Below are positions 34,588 through 46,200 of a stretch of DNA of 64,000 nucleotides, piece by piece. The number at the start of each line of letters is the position of its first letter. The first letter of the stretch is position 1. The stretch covers positions 5,900,001 through 5,964,000 of the forward strand of contig OX335665.1 in assembly GCA_946894095.1 (NCBI GenBank), in the 5' to 3' direction. The translations under genes and the position numbers were made by a program. Origin of the DNA: Incurvaria masculella (lineage: Eukaryota; Arthropoda; Insecta; Lepidoptera; Incurvariidae). The notes beneath the pieces are model-generated. The model saw only the letters and a list, made by a program, of their open reading frames with translations. It ran no database searches and was not told where the DNA came from.

Positions 34588-37500
34588 ATGGAGCAATTCG
34601 GTGTGGCTCAAGCGGTGATGACCCCGATCAGGCTGGTGGGTGTCAGAAATTGGAATTCCTGGAAGTTTCAAATGAAGGTATTGCTTAAGGCGGCAGATCT
34701 GATGGGTATAGTGGATGGGACCACGGCGGTACCGACAGAGGCGGAATCTACTAGCGCATGGTTGAAACAGGACGCAAAAGCGCAGAGTATGTTGGTTACG
34801 AGATTAACCGAAGAAGTGATGACACATATACTAACGTGTGAAACATCAGCGGACATGTGGAGAAAATTATTGTCTGTATTTGAACAGAAATCAGCAACAA
34901 GCGTGCACCTAATTCATCAAAAGTACTTTAGTTTTAAGTACGACGGCGGCGGGATGGCACTGTTCTTATCCAAGATTCAGGACTTGGTGAACCAGTTGAA
35001 ACAGCTTGGAGAGGAAATCTCGGACAAAATGACGATGACAAAAATTCTTATGTCGCTTCCAGAACAGTACAAGCACTTTATATCTGCCTGGGAGTCCGTC
35101 AGTGAACCTCGGCTGGAAGATTTGATAGCGCGCTTGATGACTGAGGAAGAGCGGATGAAGAATGACGATGGCGGCAGTGAAGCGGTCGCGTTGGCTGCAA
35201 CATGTTATGGTTGTGGTAAGAAAGGACACATCAAGAGGTATTGCAAAAATAAAACGCAGCGAGAAGGAAACACGAGTAAGAAAGAAGAACGAAAGTGCTA
35301 TTTTTGCAAAAAGCCTGGCCACCTAATGGCAGATTGTTATTTGAGGAAGAAAGCTACTCCCAAGGCTTTCGTGTGCTCAGGAATGAGTGCTGATGAGAAT
35401 TTATGGGTGCTCGATACAGGAGCAAGTGATCATATGACTCCAAGAAAATCGTGGCTCGGGGATTTTAAAGAGTTTGATGAACCAAAACTCGTTGTAATTG
35501 GCGATGGAAGTGAGCTACAGGCGAAAGGCTATGGTACAGTTCGAATCAAAGCCTACGATGGTTTTAAATGGAATCAGATGGTAATACAGAGAGTACTATA
35601 TGTTCCGGGTTTAAAAGCAAACCTGTTCTCAGGAGGAGTGGCTCTTGACAAGGGATATAAAATGATGCTGGACAACAAAGTATGCAGATTCTTGGAAGGT
35701 GGCATAACGGTGGCAGTGGGGGAAAGATCTGAGAAACTATACGTAATGAGCTTCCAAACGTACATCGAAGCGTCGTCAGCCAATATCGGAACAGTCAAAG
35801 ATAGTCTTACAATTTGGCACGAGAAAATGGTTCACCAGAACATGGACCAGATAAAGAAAGTACTTGTGAGTAACAACGTAAAGTATGAGATTCCAGAAGA
35901 TGATAAATGTGTGGCGTGTATACAAGGTAAGCATGCACGAAAACCATTTCCTAAGAGTGAGTCGAAGAGTTCACGTCCGGGAGAACTGATACATGCTGAT
36001 CTATGTGGACCGATGGTGGTGGAGTCTGTTTGCGGTTCTCGATACTTTTTAGTAATGAAAGACGATTATTCTCATTTTAGAACTGTTTATTTCCTGAAGA
36101 AAAAGTCTGAAGCACCAGATAATTTGAGATTTTTTATAACGTCGACAAGGAAAAATAATACCGAAATAAGGACTCTTCGAACTGACAATGGAACAGAAAT
36201 AGTAAATGACAAAGTAAAGAAACTCCTACAAGAAGAAGGTATTAGACACGAAACTACCGTAGCGTATACAGCACAGCAGAATGGTAGAGCAGAGAGAGAA
36301 ATGAGAACAATAGTAGAGGCCGCGCGCACATTATTACTGGCCAAAAACCTAGGAAAGGAACTGTGGGCAGAGGCAGTCAACACGGTTGTATTTGTCATAA
36401 ATCGTACGGGGACGAGCACTGAAAAAGGTAGAACTCCTTTTGAAATGTATACGAATAAATATTTCAATATTCAGACATTGAAAGTTTTTGGATCAGAAGT
36501 ATTTGTTCATGTGCCGAAGCAGAAACGAAAAAAATGGGACCCTAAAAGTAAACCAGCACTATTTGTTGGCTACGGAGAGCTCACCAAGGGTTATAGAGTA
36601 TATTATCCAGAAAGGAAGCAAGTCGATTATGCTCGAGACGTAATTTTTGCAACTTCAAAGAAACAGAAAACGGAAATACCAATAACAGAGGAAATAGTGG
36701 TGAAAATATTTGATACTAAACCTGAAGAAGAAACTGAAACGGAGCAAACCCAAGGTCATACGGAAATTATCCAGGAGAACCAGCAGCAGAATAATTACGA
36801 GTCTCAATGTTCAGACGGCGATGAGGAGCACGAAATTTCTGAGGAAGAAAGGGAAAAAAAGAGACCGAAACGTAATTCGAAACTACCACGGCGGTTCGAT
36901 GACTATGAGATGTGTATGGTGTCAAACTGCAACGAACCTGTGACCTACAATGAAGCCAAGGAGAGTGAAAGTTCGTCTAAGTGGGAAAATGCTATGAAGA
37001 AAGAATTAGCGGCTCTACATGAAAACAATACTTGGACTTTAATCGAAAATTCGAGTCTACCTAAGGACTGTTGCGTGGTGCAAAGTAAATGGGTATTTAA
37101 GGAGAAACAAGAGGACTGCGGACAGAAAGTTTTTAAAGCAAGGCTTGTAGCCAAAGGTTTTCAACAAAAAGGCATTGATGATGTATATTCTCCGGTAGCT
37201 AAGCTTACTACTATTCGCACCATGTTAGCAGTGAGTACATGTAAGAAAATGAAAGTTCATCAGATGGATGTTTGTAGTGCATTTTTATACGGTAACATAA
37301 AAGGTGATGTATACATGGAACTACCTGATGGCTGTTCTTTCGAGTCAAATAAAATATGTAAATTAAATAAATCCATTCACGGATTGAAAGGCTCACCCAA
37401 GTGTTGGAATGAAAAGTTTGATGAGACAATGATTAAGGAAAATTTTGTTAAATCAAAAAACGATTATGGTCTATATGTCAAGCAAACTGAAAAAGGCATT

Positions 37501-38394
37501 CTGTATGTTATTTTGTATGTGGACGACCTGTTAATTTCAGGAGCTGATGAAAGTGACGTTCTCACAATAAAAAATGTTTTGTGTAATGCTTTTAAAATGA
37601 AAGACCTTGGATTAGCCAAGTTTTACCTTGGAATAGACATTAAGCAGGACGTAGAGAAAGGTGTGACGGAATTAAGTCAAGCGTCTTATTTGAAATATGT
37701 GTTACAAAAATTTAATATGACAGATTGTAAGGAGGTAGGTACTCCGATGGATCCAAATTTCAGACATGAAAATTTAATGAGAAATGAGTGTGAAAGCAAA
37801 GAAATCGAAACTAGATGTAGACAGTTGATCGGATCCATAATGTATGCAATGTTGGGTACTCGACCAGATTTGAGTATCGCTATCTCGATACTGAGTCGAT
37901 ACCAGAAATGTGCTAGTAATGACCTATGGATAGCGCTTAAACGAGTTCTAAGATATATCAAAGGTACTGTAAATTTAAGTTTAGTGTACTCATGCACTGA
38001 CAATGACACAGTGATAACAGGCTATGTAGATTCAGATTGGGGCGGTGATCTCGTAGAACGAAAATCGACATCTGGTTATTTGTTTACAGTGTTAGCATGT
38101 ACAGTATCATGGTGTTCTCGAAAGCAACCAACTGTGGCACTATCGTCAACGGAGGCCGAATATATGGCACTCAGGAATGCTGTCAGTGAAGCATGCTGGC
38201 TAAAAAATGTATTGACTGATATGGATGTAATGTTTTCAGGACCAGTTGTACTTTATGAAGACAATCAGTCGGCTATTAAAATCACAAAAAATCCTGAAAA
38301 TCATAAGGGACTGAAACATATAGATATTAAACATCACTTTATTAGGGAAAGGGTTTCTGATGGACAGATTGATGTAAAATATATGTCGCAGTGA
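34588..38394 (+). CDS. Copia Gag-Pol polyprotein, 3' truncated by insertion
   Basis: 1268 codons without a stop. Gag (DUF4219/UBN2 type) at residues 10-190; two CCHC knuckles (CYGCGKKGHIKRYC at about 206 and CYFCKKPGHLMADC at about 238); protease DTGASDHM at about 275; HHCC finger of integrase (HEKMVH ... CVACIQGKH, 410-445); integrase D, D and E near 471, 533 and 569; RVT_2 with YVDDLL at about 976; RNase H with DSDWGG and SSTEAEYMA near 1150-1190. It ends early at TGA 38392, the first base of an insertion; the lost C-terminus is found at 38877-38952 (LADMLTKPLN). It reverse-transcribes and integrates the element. Confidence 0.93.
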   Translation: MEQFGVAQAVMTPIRLVGVRNWNSWKFQMKVLLKAADLMGIVDGTTAVPTEAESTSAWLKQDAKAQSMLVTRLTEEVMTHILTCETSADMWRKLLSVFEQKSATSVHLIHQKYFSFKYDGGGMALFLSKIQDLVNQLKQLGEEISDKMTMTKILMSLPEQYKHFISAWESVSEPRLEDLIARLMTEEERMKNDDGGSEAVALAATCYGCGKKGHIKRYCKNKTQREGNTSKKEERKCYFCKKPGHLMADCYLRKKATPKAFVCSGMSADENLWVLDTGASDHMTPRKSWLGDFKEFDEPKLVVIGDGSELQAKGYGTVRIKAYDGFKWNQMVIQRVLYVPGLKANLFSGGVALDKGYKMMLDNKVCRFLEGGITVAVGERSEKLYVMSFQTYIEASSANIGTVKDSLTIWHEKMVHQNMDQIKKVLVSNNVKYEIPEDDKCVACIQGKHARKPFPKSESKSSRPGELIHADLCGPMVVESVCGSRYFLVMKDDYSHFRTVYFLKKKSEAPDNLRFFITSTRKNNTEIRTLRTDNGTEIVNDKVKKLLQEEGIRHETTVAYTAQQNGRAEREMRTIVEAARTLLLAKNLGKELWAEAVNTVVFVINRTGTSTEKGRTPFEMYTNKYFNIQTLKVFGSEVFVHVPKQKRKKWDPKSKPALFVGYGELTKGYRVYYPERKQVDYARDVIFATSKKQKTEIPITEEIVVKIFDTKPEEETETEQTQGHTEIIQENQQQNNYESQCSDGDEEHEISEEEREKKRPKRNSKLPRRFDDYEMCMVSNCNEPVTYNEAKESESSSKWENAMKKELAALHENNTWTLIENSSLPKDCCVVQSKWVFKEKQEDCGQKVFKARLVAKGFQQKGIDDVYSPVAKLTTIRTMLAVSTCKKMKVHQMDVCSAFLYGNIKGDVYMELPDGCSFESNKICKLNKSIHGLKGSPKCWNEKFDETMIKENFVKSKNDYGLYVKQTEKGILYVILYVDDLLISGADESDVLTIKNVLCNAFKMKDLGLAKFYLGIDIKQDVEKGVTELSQASYLKYVLQKFNMTDCKEVGTPMDPNFRHENLMRNECESKEIETRCRQLIGSIMYAMLGTRPDLSIAISILSRYQKCASNDLWIALKRVLRYIKGTVNLSLVYSCTDNDTVITGYVDSDWGGDLVERKSTSGYLFTVLACTVSWCSRKQPTVALSSTEAEYMALRNAVSEACWLKNVLTDMDVMFSGPVVLYEDNQSAIKITKNPENHKGLKHIDIKHHFIRERVSDGQIDVKYMSQ

Positions 38395-38876
38395 TCGATA
38401 ATAATCATTTAAGTTCATAGTTTTTTATTTATGACGGAAGTTCGTTATATTTTCATACTACCGGAAGGTGTCTGTTCTAGCATTGTTTACCTTGTTGTTT
38501 TCAATGTGCGTTTTAACCAAGACAGATGGCGCTACTAAGAGGAAACGCAGGCGTGCCAACCGAATGACATGCTAGCGACTAATAAGAATCGAGTATGTCA
38601 AGTTGTCACACCTGGACAGGTTTGAAAAGTCTTACTGGTGGGGGACATGCGCGGTGGCCTCGCACTTGTTATTGGATATTCGTCCGCACCAGACAGGCAG
38701 ATCCAACCTGTCGGTTTCGCTCCTTGCTGTGTAACTTGTGCCTAGTGTAACGAGTTCGTTGAATTCACTGTGCTCGAAGAAAACCCGTGATGCATCAGGT
38801 ACCAGGAGAGGATGGTGATTATCCTGGTTAGCCCCATAAAGCCCACGATACGTCATATATAAATACAAATCTGCAG
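38392..38876. mobile_element. Unclassified 485-bp insertion in the Copia ORF
   Basis: The Copia frame stops at 38391 and resumes at 38877; GCAG on both sides (38388-38391 and 38873-38876) is the likely target duplication. The insert starts TGATCGATAATAATC and ends ATATATAAATACAAATCTG; no clear terminal repeats or ORF features. A solo LTR or short non-autonomous element is possible. Confidence 0.6.
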
Positions 38877-39050
38877 TTGGCAGATATGCTCACAAAACCA
38901 TTAAATAGTGTAAGATATAGAATGTTGTGTGATAAAATTGGGTTAAAGTAAAAATTCACATAATGATATGTCAATGCAGTTACCAGCGATATGTCGTAAC
39001 GTATTTTTTAAGTTGAAAGAGTTGTGATTTATTTTTTGTTTGAGTGGGGG

Positions 39051-39192
39051 TGTTAGAGAGCAAAGAAAAAAGTAAAATGTAATCTGTCACTTGTCAAAAA
39101 TGGCCTAGCGATACGGTTGTTGTGTGCTACTAATAAAAACTGCATCGGACGCAATCTTTCATTTAATTGTTCCTCGCCCCTAACTTGCTACA
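39051..39192 (+). repeat. 3' LTR of Copia
   Basis: Same sequence as the 5' LTR by eye; directly after the polypurine tract. Confidence 0.94.
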
Positions 39193-39200
39193 CAAACTCA

Positions 39201-39800
39201 CTACTGCGTCAAATAAAATGATTTCAGTCTATTCTTAAAGGTTGGCAAGGATTGTGAACTTGTAATATCAAAAAGCAACTCATTCCACAAGCGAGCTGCA
39301 TGGATCGTGAAGGAGTCGGTGTAACAGGTGGAACTATGAGATGGAATGAGAAGAAGTTGTGTGTCCGAAGATCTGAGTGAAAGGCCATGAGAGGACAGGA
39401 ACTGAAATCTATCTTTGAGATATGGAGGAGCAAGCGGGTTGTTGAGTACAAAATATAGAAGAGAAAGTATATGGATATTACGACGACTACGGATGCTTAC
39501 CCATTGAAGTTTATCTCTATAGGTTGTAATGTGGTCGTATTTACGCAGCCCAAAAATAAAACGTATGCCATAACTAAGCAGGCGATCAAGTTTGTTCAGT
39601 AATTTCTCATTCAGGTCCAGATTACACATCACCATAGTCAATAATGGGTAACACTAGAGTTTGTACAAGCGTGATTTTAGTTTCAATTGGAATGAACCGG
39701 TTTAATCGCTTTAGACAATGCATGGCTCCATAGACTTTGCGGCACACTGCAGTTACGTGGCTTACCCAAGACAGCGATTCATCCATGACGACGCCATGGA
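39201..39800 (-). pseudogene. CR1/Jockey-like RT fragment
   Basis: Minus strand: GVVMDESLSWVSHV and VQTLVLPIIDYGDV (39630-39790), a stop, then LLSYGIRFIFGLRKYDHIT and the C-terminal TIHAARLWNELLFDI tail to 39201. 5' truncated, one frame break; directly beside the Copia target site and 300 bp upstream of CARNMT1 exon 1. Confidence 0.75.
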
Positions 39801-40093
39801 TTTTTCTATATAGCAGATGAAATCTCGCATGTGACTCACCGACACGTGAGTTTCAAGAGTGCTACGCAGCGCGAAATGGAACCTTCCACAGAATCGAACC
39901 ACCTTTGCCCGAATAAGACTCTTATGTTCTTTGCTTTCTATCACAGAATATAAAGGTATTTTCCGTTTTCCAAAGGAAGAAAATCAATTATTGTAGGTAA
40001 GAACAGTGGCGGGAATTTTCCACGAGGCAAATTTAATAATATTCTATTTTCTATGACTTGAATCAAAAGTGGGTTAAGGAAGTTACTAAGTAC

Positions 40094-40230
40094 ATGATGG
40101 AAGAATTCGATGGCACGATGGAAGAATTCGACGACTTTAGCGATGAAATCGACGCCCTAGCCCCGAATAATTACGACGACAACGAATGGGAGCAGTACCA
40201 AAGTGTTGCGGCCGCTTTCAAGCACTATCG
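40094..40230 (+). CDS. CARNMT1: CARNMT1 exon 1
   Basis: Starts with two ATGs in a row (40094, 40097); the first is chosen as it is the more 5'. An acidic stretch with a repeated MEEFD motif, then [15 protein letters not shown]. Donor CG|GTAGGT. Confidence 0.85.
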
Positions 40231-43200
40231 GTAGGTTTTATTTATTTATATTCACAATTTATATTCTTAACTTATAATCATGATATAAGCCCCTACAGTC
40301 GTATTCAGAGAGAACCTGTCCAAACTTGTACGAGATTGGCACCGGAATAACCATACAAAAACCGGTTTAGTCCGGGGTACTAAAGTTAGTCCGCCCACTC
40401 TGAATATTATTTAATTAGCAAAATTTCAGAAAACATATTTCTTAATTTGACTGAGGAAACAGGCAAGAGCCATGGTATGGAAGTCGATTACCTCATTACC
40501 CTATTAAATGACCGTAACCAACCATAAACTCTACTTAAGCTTGTTTTCATCATGATTTACTAAAATGTGTATCTTTGACCTAATAAGATATGTCGTGTTG
40601 CTGTGCATAAGTTGGGCCAAGTAGACAGCACTGTGTAGAATTTGCAAGCAAACTAACTATGGGCAGTGCATTTAAACCAACTCGCGGCTACTCTGCCGCC
40701 ATACGAATGAGTTTGGATTGCCACCATTACTTGCTCACTGATACCTACATATGAGGTTATTATTTTGGAAGGGAACATCAAAATAATTATAGTAATTAAA
40801 TATCTACAAAACACCCAGAAACAATGCATTTGCGCTGTACTGCTCCATGAGTAAAAATGGCTGACAACATATTTTTTATCACGTGATCACATCCAAAATG
40901 TAAACCATGAAATATGAACTGAAAACCACGAAATAAAAATAATGAAACCCCAACAACACTCAACTACCGTAAAATTTGGTAATAATTCGAAAATGCAAAA
41001 TAAATTACTAATTTTCACCTATGAAGGACAATTTTTTGCAAGACAATTGCTTTTCCACCCAGTTAAGTGCTAACATTACATTTATATTGGAAACCGCGTC
41101 CATTATTTTCTGTTAGATCATCGTCATGGCTAATACGTACACTCGGATTATAAGTTTACAAGGAAAACTGAGAAGGAAATGCATAAACTTAAGGTGGCCC
41201 TTCCCGACAGGAATATCTCATTCTTGGCCTGGTACTTCATGCTATTGCCTTCTGGGACCGACTCTGTTTATAAGAAAAAGACAGGTTCTCGGCCAGGTAC
41301 AAAATCATGCTATTGCGCTCTGGGACCGACTCTGTTTAAAAGAAAAACACAGTTTCACTGATGAGGAGGATGCAACATGTCGACAAAGCAGCTAATGCAC
41401 ATAGTGTTTGATTTGGTAAGATTTACGAAAATTTTCATTACAAAACGACTTTTAGCTTTAAGTGAATCACGACCGTTGTAGTTAAAAATAAAATAAAAAC
41501 CAAATTGATTATAAATATTCATGAAACAAGCTAGGTTTGATGACTAACCCTTTTAAGATCTCTTTGTTTTATCTTTGATTATTCCGTTGGCATTGGCTTA
41601 TCCAAGGCTTTTGACTGTGTACGCCACGACATACTTTTAGCAAAGCTTGAACACTATGGCGTTAGAGGTGGCGTTTTTAAAATTATGGAATCATGCCTTA
41701 GCAATCGAAAACAGCGTGTACATGTAGGAGAAGCATTTTCAGATTGGGCTGACATTACACAAGGAGTACCACAAGGATCAATCTTAGGCCCACTACTTTT
41801 CCTTGTGTACATAAATGATCTTCCTACTGTCGCAAGCGAACTCTGCAAAAGCACATTATTTGCTGATGATACTAGCCTCTCAGTCGCTGCTTGCAACAAC
41901 CAAATACTAGAAAATAAGTGTATATCCATAATGGAAAATGTGTCTAGATGGTTCTCCATTAATGGAATTTCACTGAATAAAAATAAAACTGTAGTAGTGA
42001 ATTTCTCTATCCGTAAAGATAAAGTTAATGTCAACTCCACTAATTCCAAAAGCACGAAATTTCTAGGTATACACATAGATGCCCAACTCAAATGGGATAG
42101 GCAGATAGATATTGTGTGCAAAAAGCTATCGTCTTGTTTATACGCTCTCAAGCAGATCAAGCCATTAGTAGAAGAAAATATGCTCAAAATGATTTATTAT
42201 GCCTATTTTCACGCGCAACTAACCTATGGTATTCTGGTTTGGGGAAACGCTGTGGAAATGATCAGAGTAATGAGGAAACAAAAGAGTGCCCTCCGTATAT
42301 TACATGGAGTTAACAGAAAGGCATCGTGCAGACCGCTATTTTCTACATCTAGAATAATAACTGTAATAGGTCAATATATTCTTGAATGTTTAACTTATGT
42401 ACACACACACCTTGACGAGTTTTCCATTGCTTCACAGAAACACACATACCGAACTAGAGCCAAAGATTCCAAATCGCTGTTATTACCCTACAATAGATTA
42501 CGTAAAGCCGATAGTCATGGAGATTTGACAAAAGTAAAGATGTATAATCACATATCTCCAGCAATCAGGTCTTTGGCTCCAGTTAAGTTCAAAAAAAGAA
42601 TGAAATTTTTTTTAACCCAAAATGTTACATATTCCTTGCAAGAATATTTTGAAATGACAATTGCCTAAAGGCATCGCTTTTTTATCTATTTCTATTGTTT
42701 TCATTGTTGTTGCTGTTGTTGTTATTCCTATTATTATTAGTATTGTTTTATTGGTGATATGTCTTTAGTTTCTACAGTGACTGAATTTATATTCTTAATG
42801 TATTTTAATTACTTAATTTTATCATTTTATTGCTTTTTATATTTTTGATGTGAACTTTTTGAAAATTTAATATTGTAATTGACTATTTCTATAGCATGAT
42901 GGATTTTTCCACCGATAATGCTCGCCGAAATAAAAACATTTTGATTTGATTTGATTTGATTGTAAAATTGTGTTTGATTTCTAAGTTATAACATCCGAAA
43001 GTTCGAATTTTTCGCGCGTTTTATACAATAACTTTGGAGGTGGATTACGCAATGATAAAGTAAGAACATCTTAAAAATATTAGTCATCAGACATATTATT
43101 TAATCAAGATTTATAATCTATTTGGTTTTTATTAGATTTTTGACTACAGCGGTCGTGGTTTACTTTTAGCTAGTTATAAGTCATTATGAAATTAAAATTT

Positions 43201-46200
43201 TCGTAAGATTTACGATCATACACTATGCACATTGCCTTTTTTGTGGACATGTTGCATCTTCCTCATCACGGAGCCTGTCTTATTCTTAGAAACAGAGAAG
43301 GTCCCAGAGCGCAACAGCACGGTTTTGTACCGTGCCCGCAAATGAGTTAAGCCCGCCGGGTTGGGCCACCTTAAGTAAAGCTGTTTTGAGTCTAATTTTG
43401 GATATCTGATAAGAAATATGCGCATGATCTTCTTTCCTTGTTTGTATAGGGAGTTAAGCGGGAAGACCTTAAAGAGATTACATGATGCAAGGTTGCATAA
43501 TTTTTCCTGACGTTTTTGCTTTTTCAGGACACACACGTTGAAGCGTATCAACAAGCGTTTGCAGTTCGTCCTGACCCTGCCGGATTCGCACCAGCGTCGC
43601 CTGGCCACATACTCCGGCTACCTCACACGCTTTCGAGAGTGCGTCGAGGTATGTGACGCCACCTCTGTATTGCTTCAGTAAATCTGGACTCCTAAGTTTT
43701 ACCCCAAACCGAGGCCTCGATCTGTCCAGAGTGGGCAGTCTGAGTTCTCACCGAAATTGGCGTTTACGGCAAACCGATCGACTGGCGTTTTCTCCAAACT
43801 CCATACAAGTTTTTACTAGATATTCTGTGGTTTTACTTCTTCAAGCTGTCAAAGTCAAACGCGGACTTCCGATTTGTATGAAAACGCGGAGTGGACGTAA
43901 ACGGCAACGTCGACGTATTTACGGCAACGTTGAGTAAGCTGTCAAATCAAGCTCGGACTCGCAAATGTTAGTTCGCTTAACGCCCGCTGCGCGCGCTCAT
44001 CAATTTCTCCATACATTTGAAAACGCCAGTCGATCGGTTTGCCGTAATGCCAATTTAGGTGACAACTTAGACTACCGGCTCTGATCTTGTCTTACTTGTC
44101 TTAGCGTCAAGCTTGTCTTACGTGAAGCTTGTTTTAACGTCAAGCTTGTCTTAAAGATGGTCAAAGCGGCAATCGTAAATTTAGATTAAGTGGATGTTGG
44201 AAAAAATTACAGTTAAGTTTTTTGGCAATTCTTTGCTGTGGTTTGTTGAACTGGCAAAGTTATGATAAATCCAAGTGCTGTATATGTCTATGGATGATGA
44301 ATAAACAATGCAATGAAATTTTGTCTGTGTTTTCCATCCAGTTCAACCCTTTCACCGCCAAGGTTTTTTGGCATAATCCTTCTCAATACGCCACACTACA
44401 ATTATTTCGATAATATGCAGTCTTGAATTGTTGTTTGTTTTGTTGCAAATAGTGTGTTTCCCCTGTTGAAACAGTAGAAATCTAATGAACGCTAGTATGT
44501 ACTGTGCAATTATGTAAATAAAACACATTATTTCGTAATCAGTAAAGTTTTATTAATGTTTGAAGTGGAGTAGTTTTCTGTCGGACATATCCGACGATGG
44601 CGCCTGCAGAATGCCTTGCTCTGACGGATATATACGTTCCAGGCGGGGAAAGGGTTAATGTAGCCGTGCTCATAAAGGGAAGGTCCTGGCATGGCACCTA
44701 AATCCTTCGCGAATGCGGTGCGATGAGCTAATATGACAGTGGGGATAGTATTAGCCGTCCATTTGCATTTGCATGAAAAAATAAATATTTGGCGTCGGTC
44801 GGGCTCCGATTGAAACAAGTGAAGCACCCCTGACAATATGCTCGTGACACCAGGTGAACGAGGCGCTGCTAGACCTGGTGGTCAAGGACGGGAGCAACAT
44901 CTTCCGCAACCAGGCGCCGCCGGCGCCGCCCAACACCGACTGGGGCAGGGGGGAGGCGCCGGCCGAGATTCAGCCACCGCTCCTCCAAGTCAATAGGGTG
45001 GGTTTCTTTTTGTTGTTGTTATTGTTGTATTTCCTAACTTATATTAGATTTGATATTAGGGGGCGTCCATAAATTACGTGAGGTGTTTTTTTTTTTAATT
45101 TTCTGTCCCTCCCTCCCCCCTTGGTGAGATGTCGTGAGATTTTATTCAACCCCCTCCCCCATCCCCCAATCTCGCGTGAGATTTTTCTTTGTTTTATTCT
45201 TCAATTGTTTTATTAGTTCTAAAAGTAATCGTTGTTCGTAAAGTAGTTCTATTTACTGAGCCCTTTCTTCAATTAATGTGTCCTTGCTTCACGCCCGATT
45301 ATCCATACATACATGTCACATTCCATATCACATTCAACTAATTGACGCCGGCGTCAGGTGGACACGACTCTCCATCAGCTGGTGCGGGACTGGAGCAAGG
45401 AGGGCGCGGCGGAGCGCGAGCAGAGCTACCGGCCCATCCTCGACGAGCTCCGGGTTCAGTTCCCGCCGGAGAAGGGGTGAGTGGGCGACCATGGCAGGGC
45501 GGGAGTAACAGAAACCCGTGCACATGAGGGCGGTGTAGCCGCTTTTACGTACAAAGGCAGCGACGTTGGCGAGTAAAGTCGCTTATGTATTCACTTTTTT
45601 TATGCAATCTGACATGGATAGCTAATACCACACAACTACCATTATGATATTAGCCCAATGCACCATATTCCCGAAGTAATTAGATGCCGTGCCCGGACCT
45701 TCCCTTTATGAGCACGGCTACATTGAACTGGGCGGATAACAGGGACAATTTTTCATTGCCACTTCGATCATCTTTTCATCCAATGCGATGGTACCAACCC
45801 GGGCGGGCTTAAACCCTACCACCTAGTAGGGGAGGCTTACTAGAGAGCCCCTAGGCCGACTTGTCACTTAAATTGGCGTTTATGCCAAACCGATCGACTG
45901 GCGTTTCCAAATGTTTGAAAATTAAATTAAATTACACTTAAATAGAAAAAACTTAATAGAAAAAAAAACAGAAGAAATGAAGTAAAATAGTAACCTAAGG
46001 AAAAGGTCTGTGACACAGCGATGGTTCGCACTTACAAAAGCCGTAGCGTGCTACAGCAATCAGGCGACGCTGGTTTTCAGTCACCGCCTAGTTGTTGGTG
46101 TGTGAGGGTGTTTGGTGTGTGAGGGTGTTTGGTGTGTGAGGGTGTTTGGTGTGTGAGGGTGTTTGGTGTGTGAGGGTGTGTTGGCGTGTGTGTGGTTGTT

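Larger units (their letters stand above)
34253..39197 (+). mobile_element. Copia LTR retrotransposon
   Basis: 142-bp LTRs at 34258-34399 and 39051-39192 that look identical, TGTTAG...GCTACA, flanked by the 5-bp duplication CAAAC (34253-34257 and 39193-39197). Primer site GGTTATGGGCCCAG directly after the 5' LTR; polypurine tract TGAGTGGGGG directly before the 3' LTR. One long gag-pol ORF, broken near its end by a 485-bp insertion (38392-38876). Confidence 0.96.

Noticed and set aside
34395..34688. Minus-strand and short plus-strand ORFs at the Copia leader
   Set aside because: Shadows beside the long gag-pol frame.
45334..45527. Antisense and alternate-frame ORFs over CARNMT1 exon 4
   Set aside because: Shadows of GC-rich coding sequence; the same applies at 48470-48910, 50999-51199, 54347-54661 and 56575-56927.
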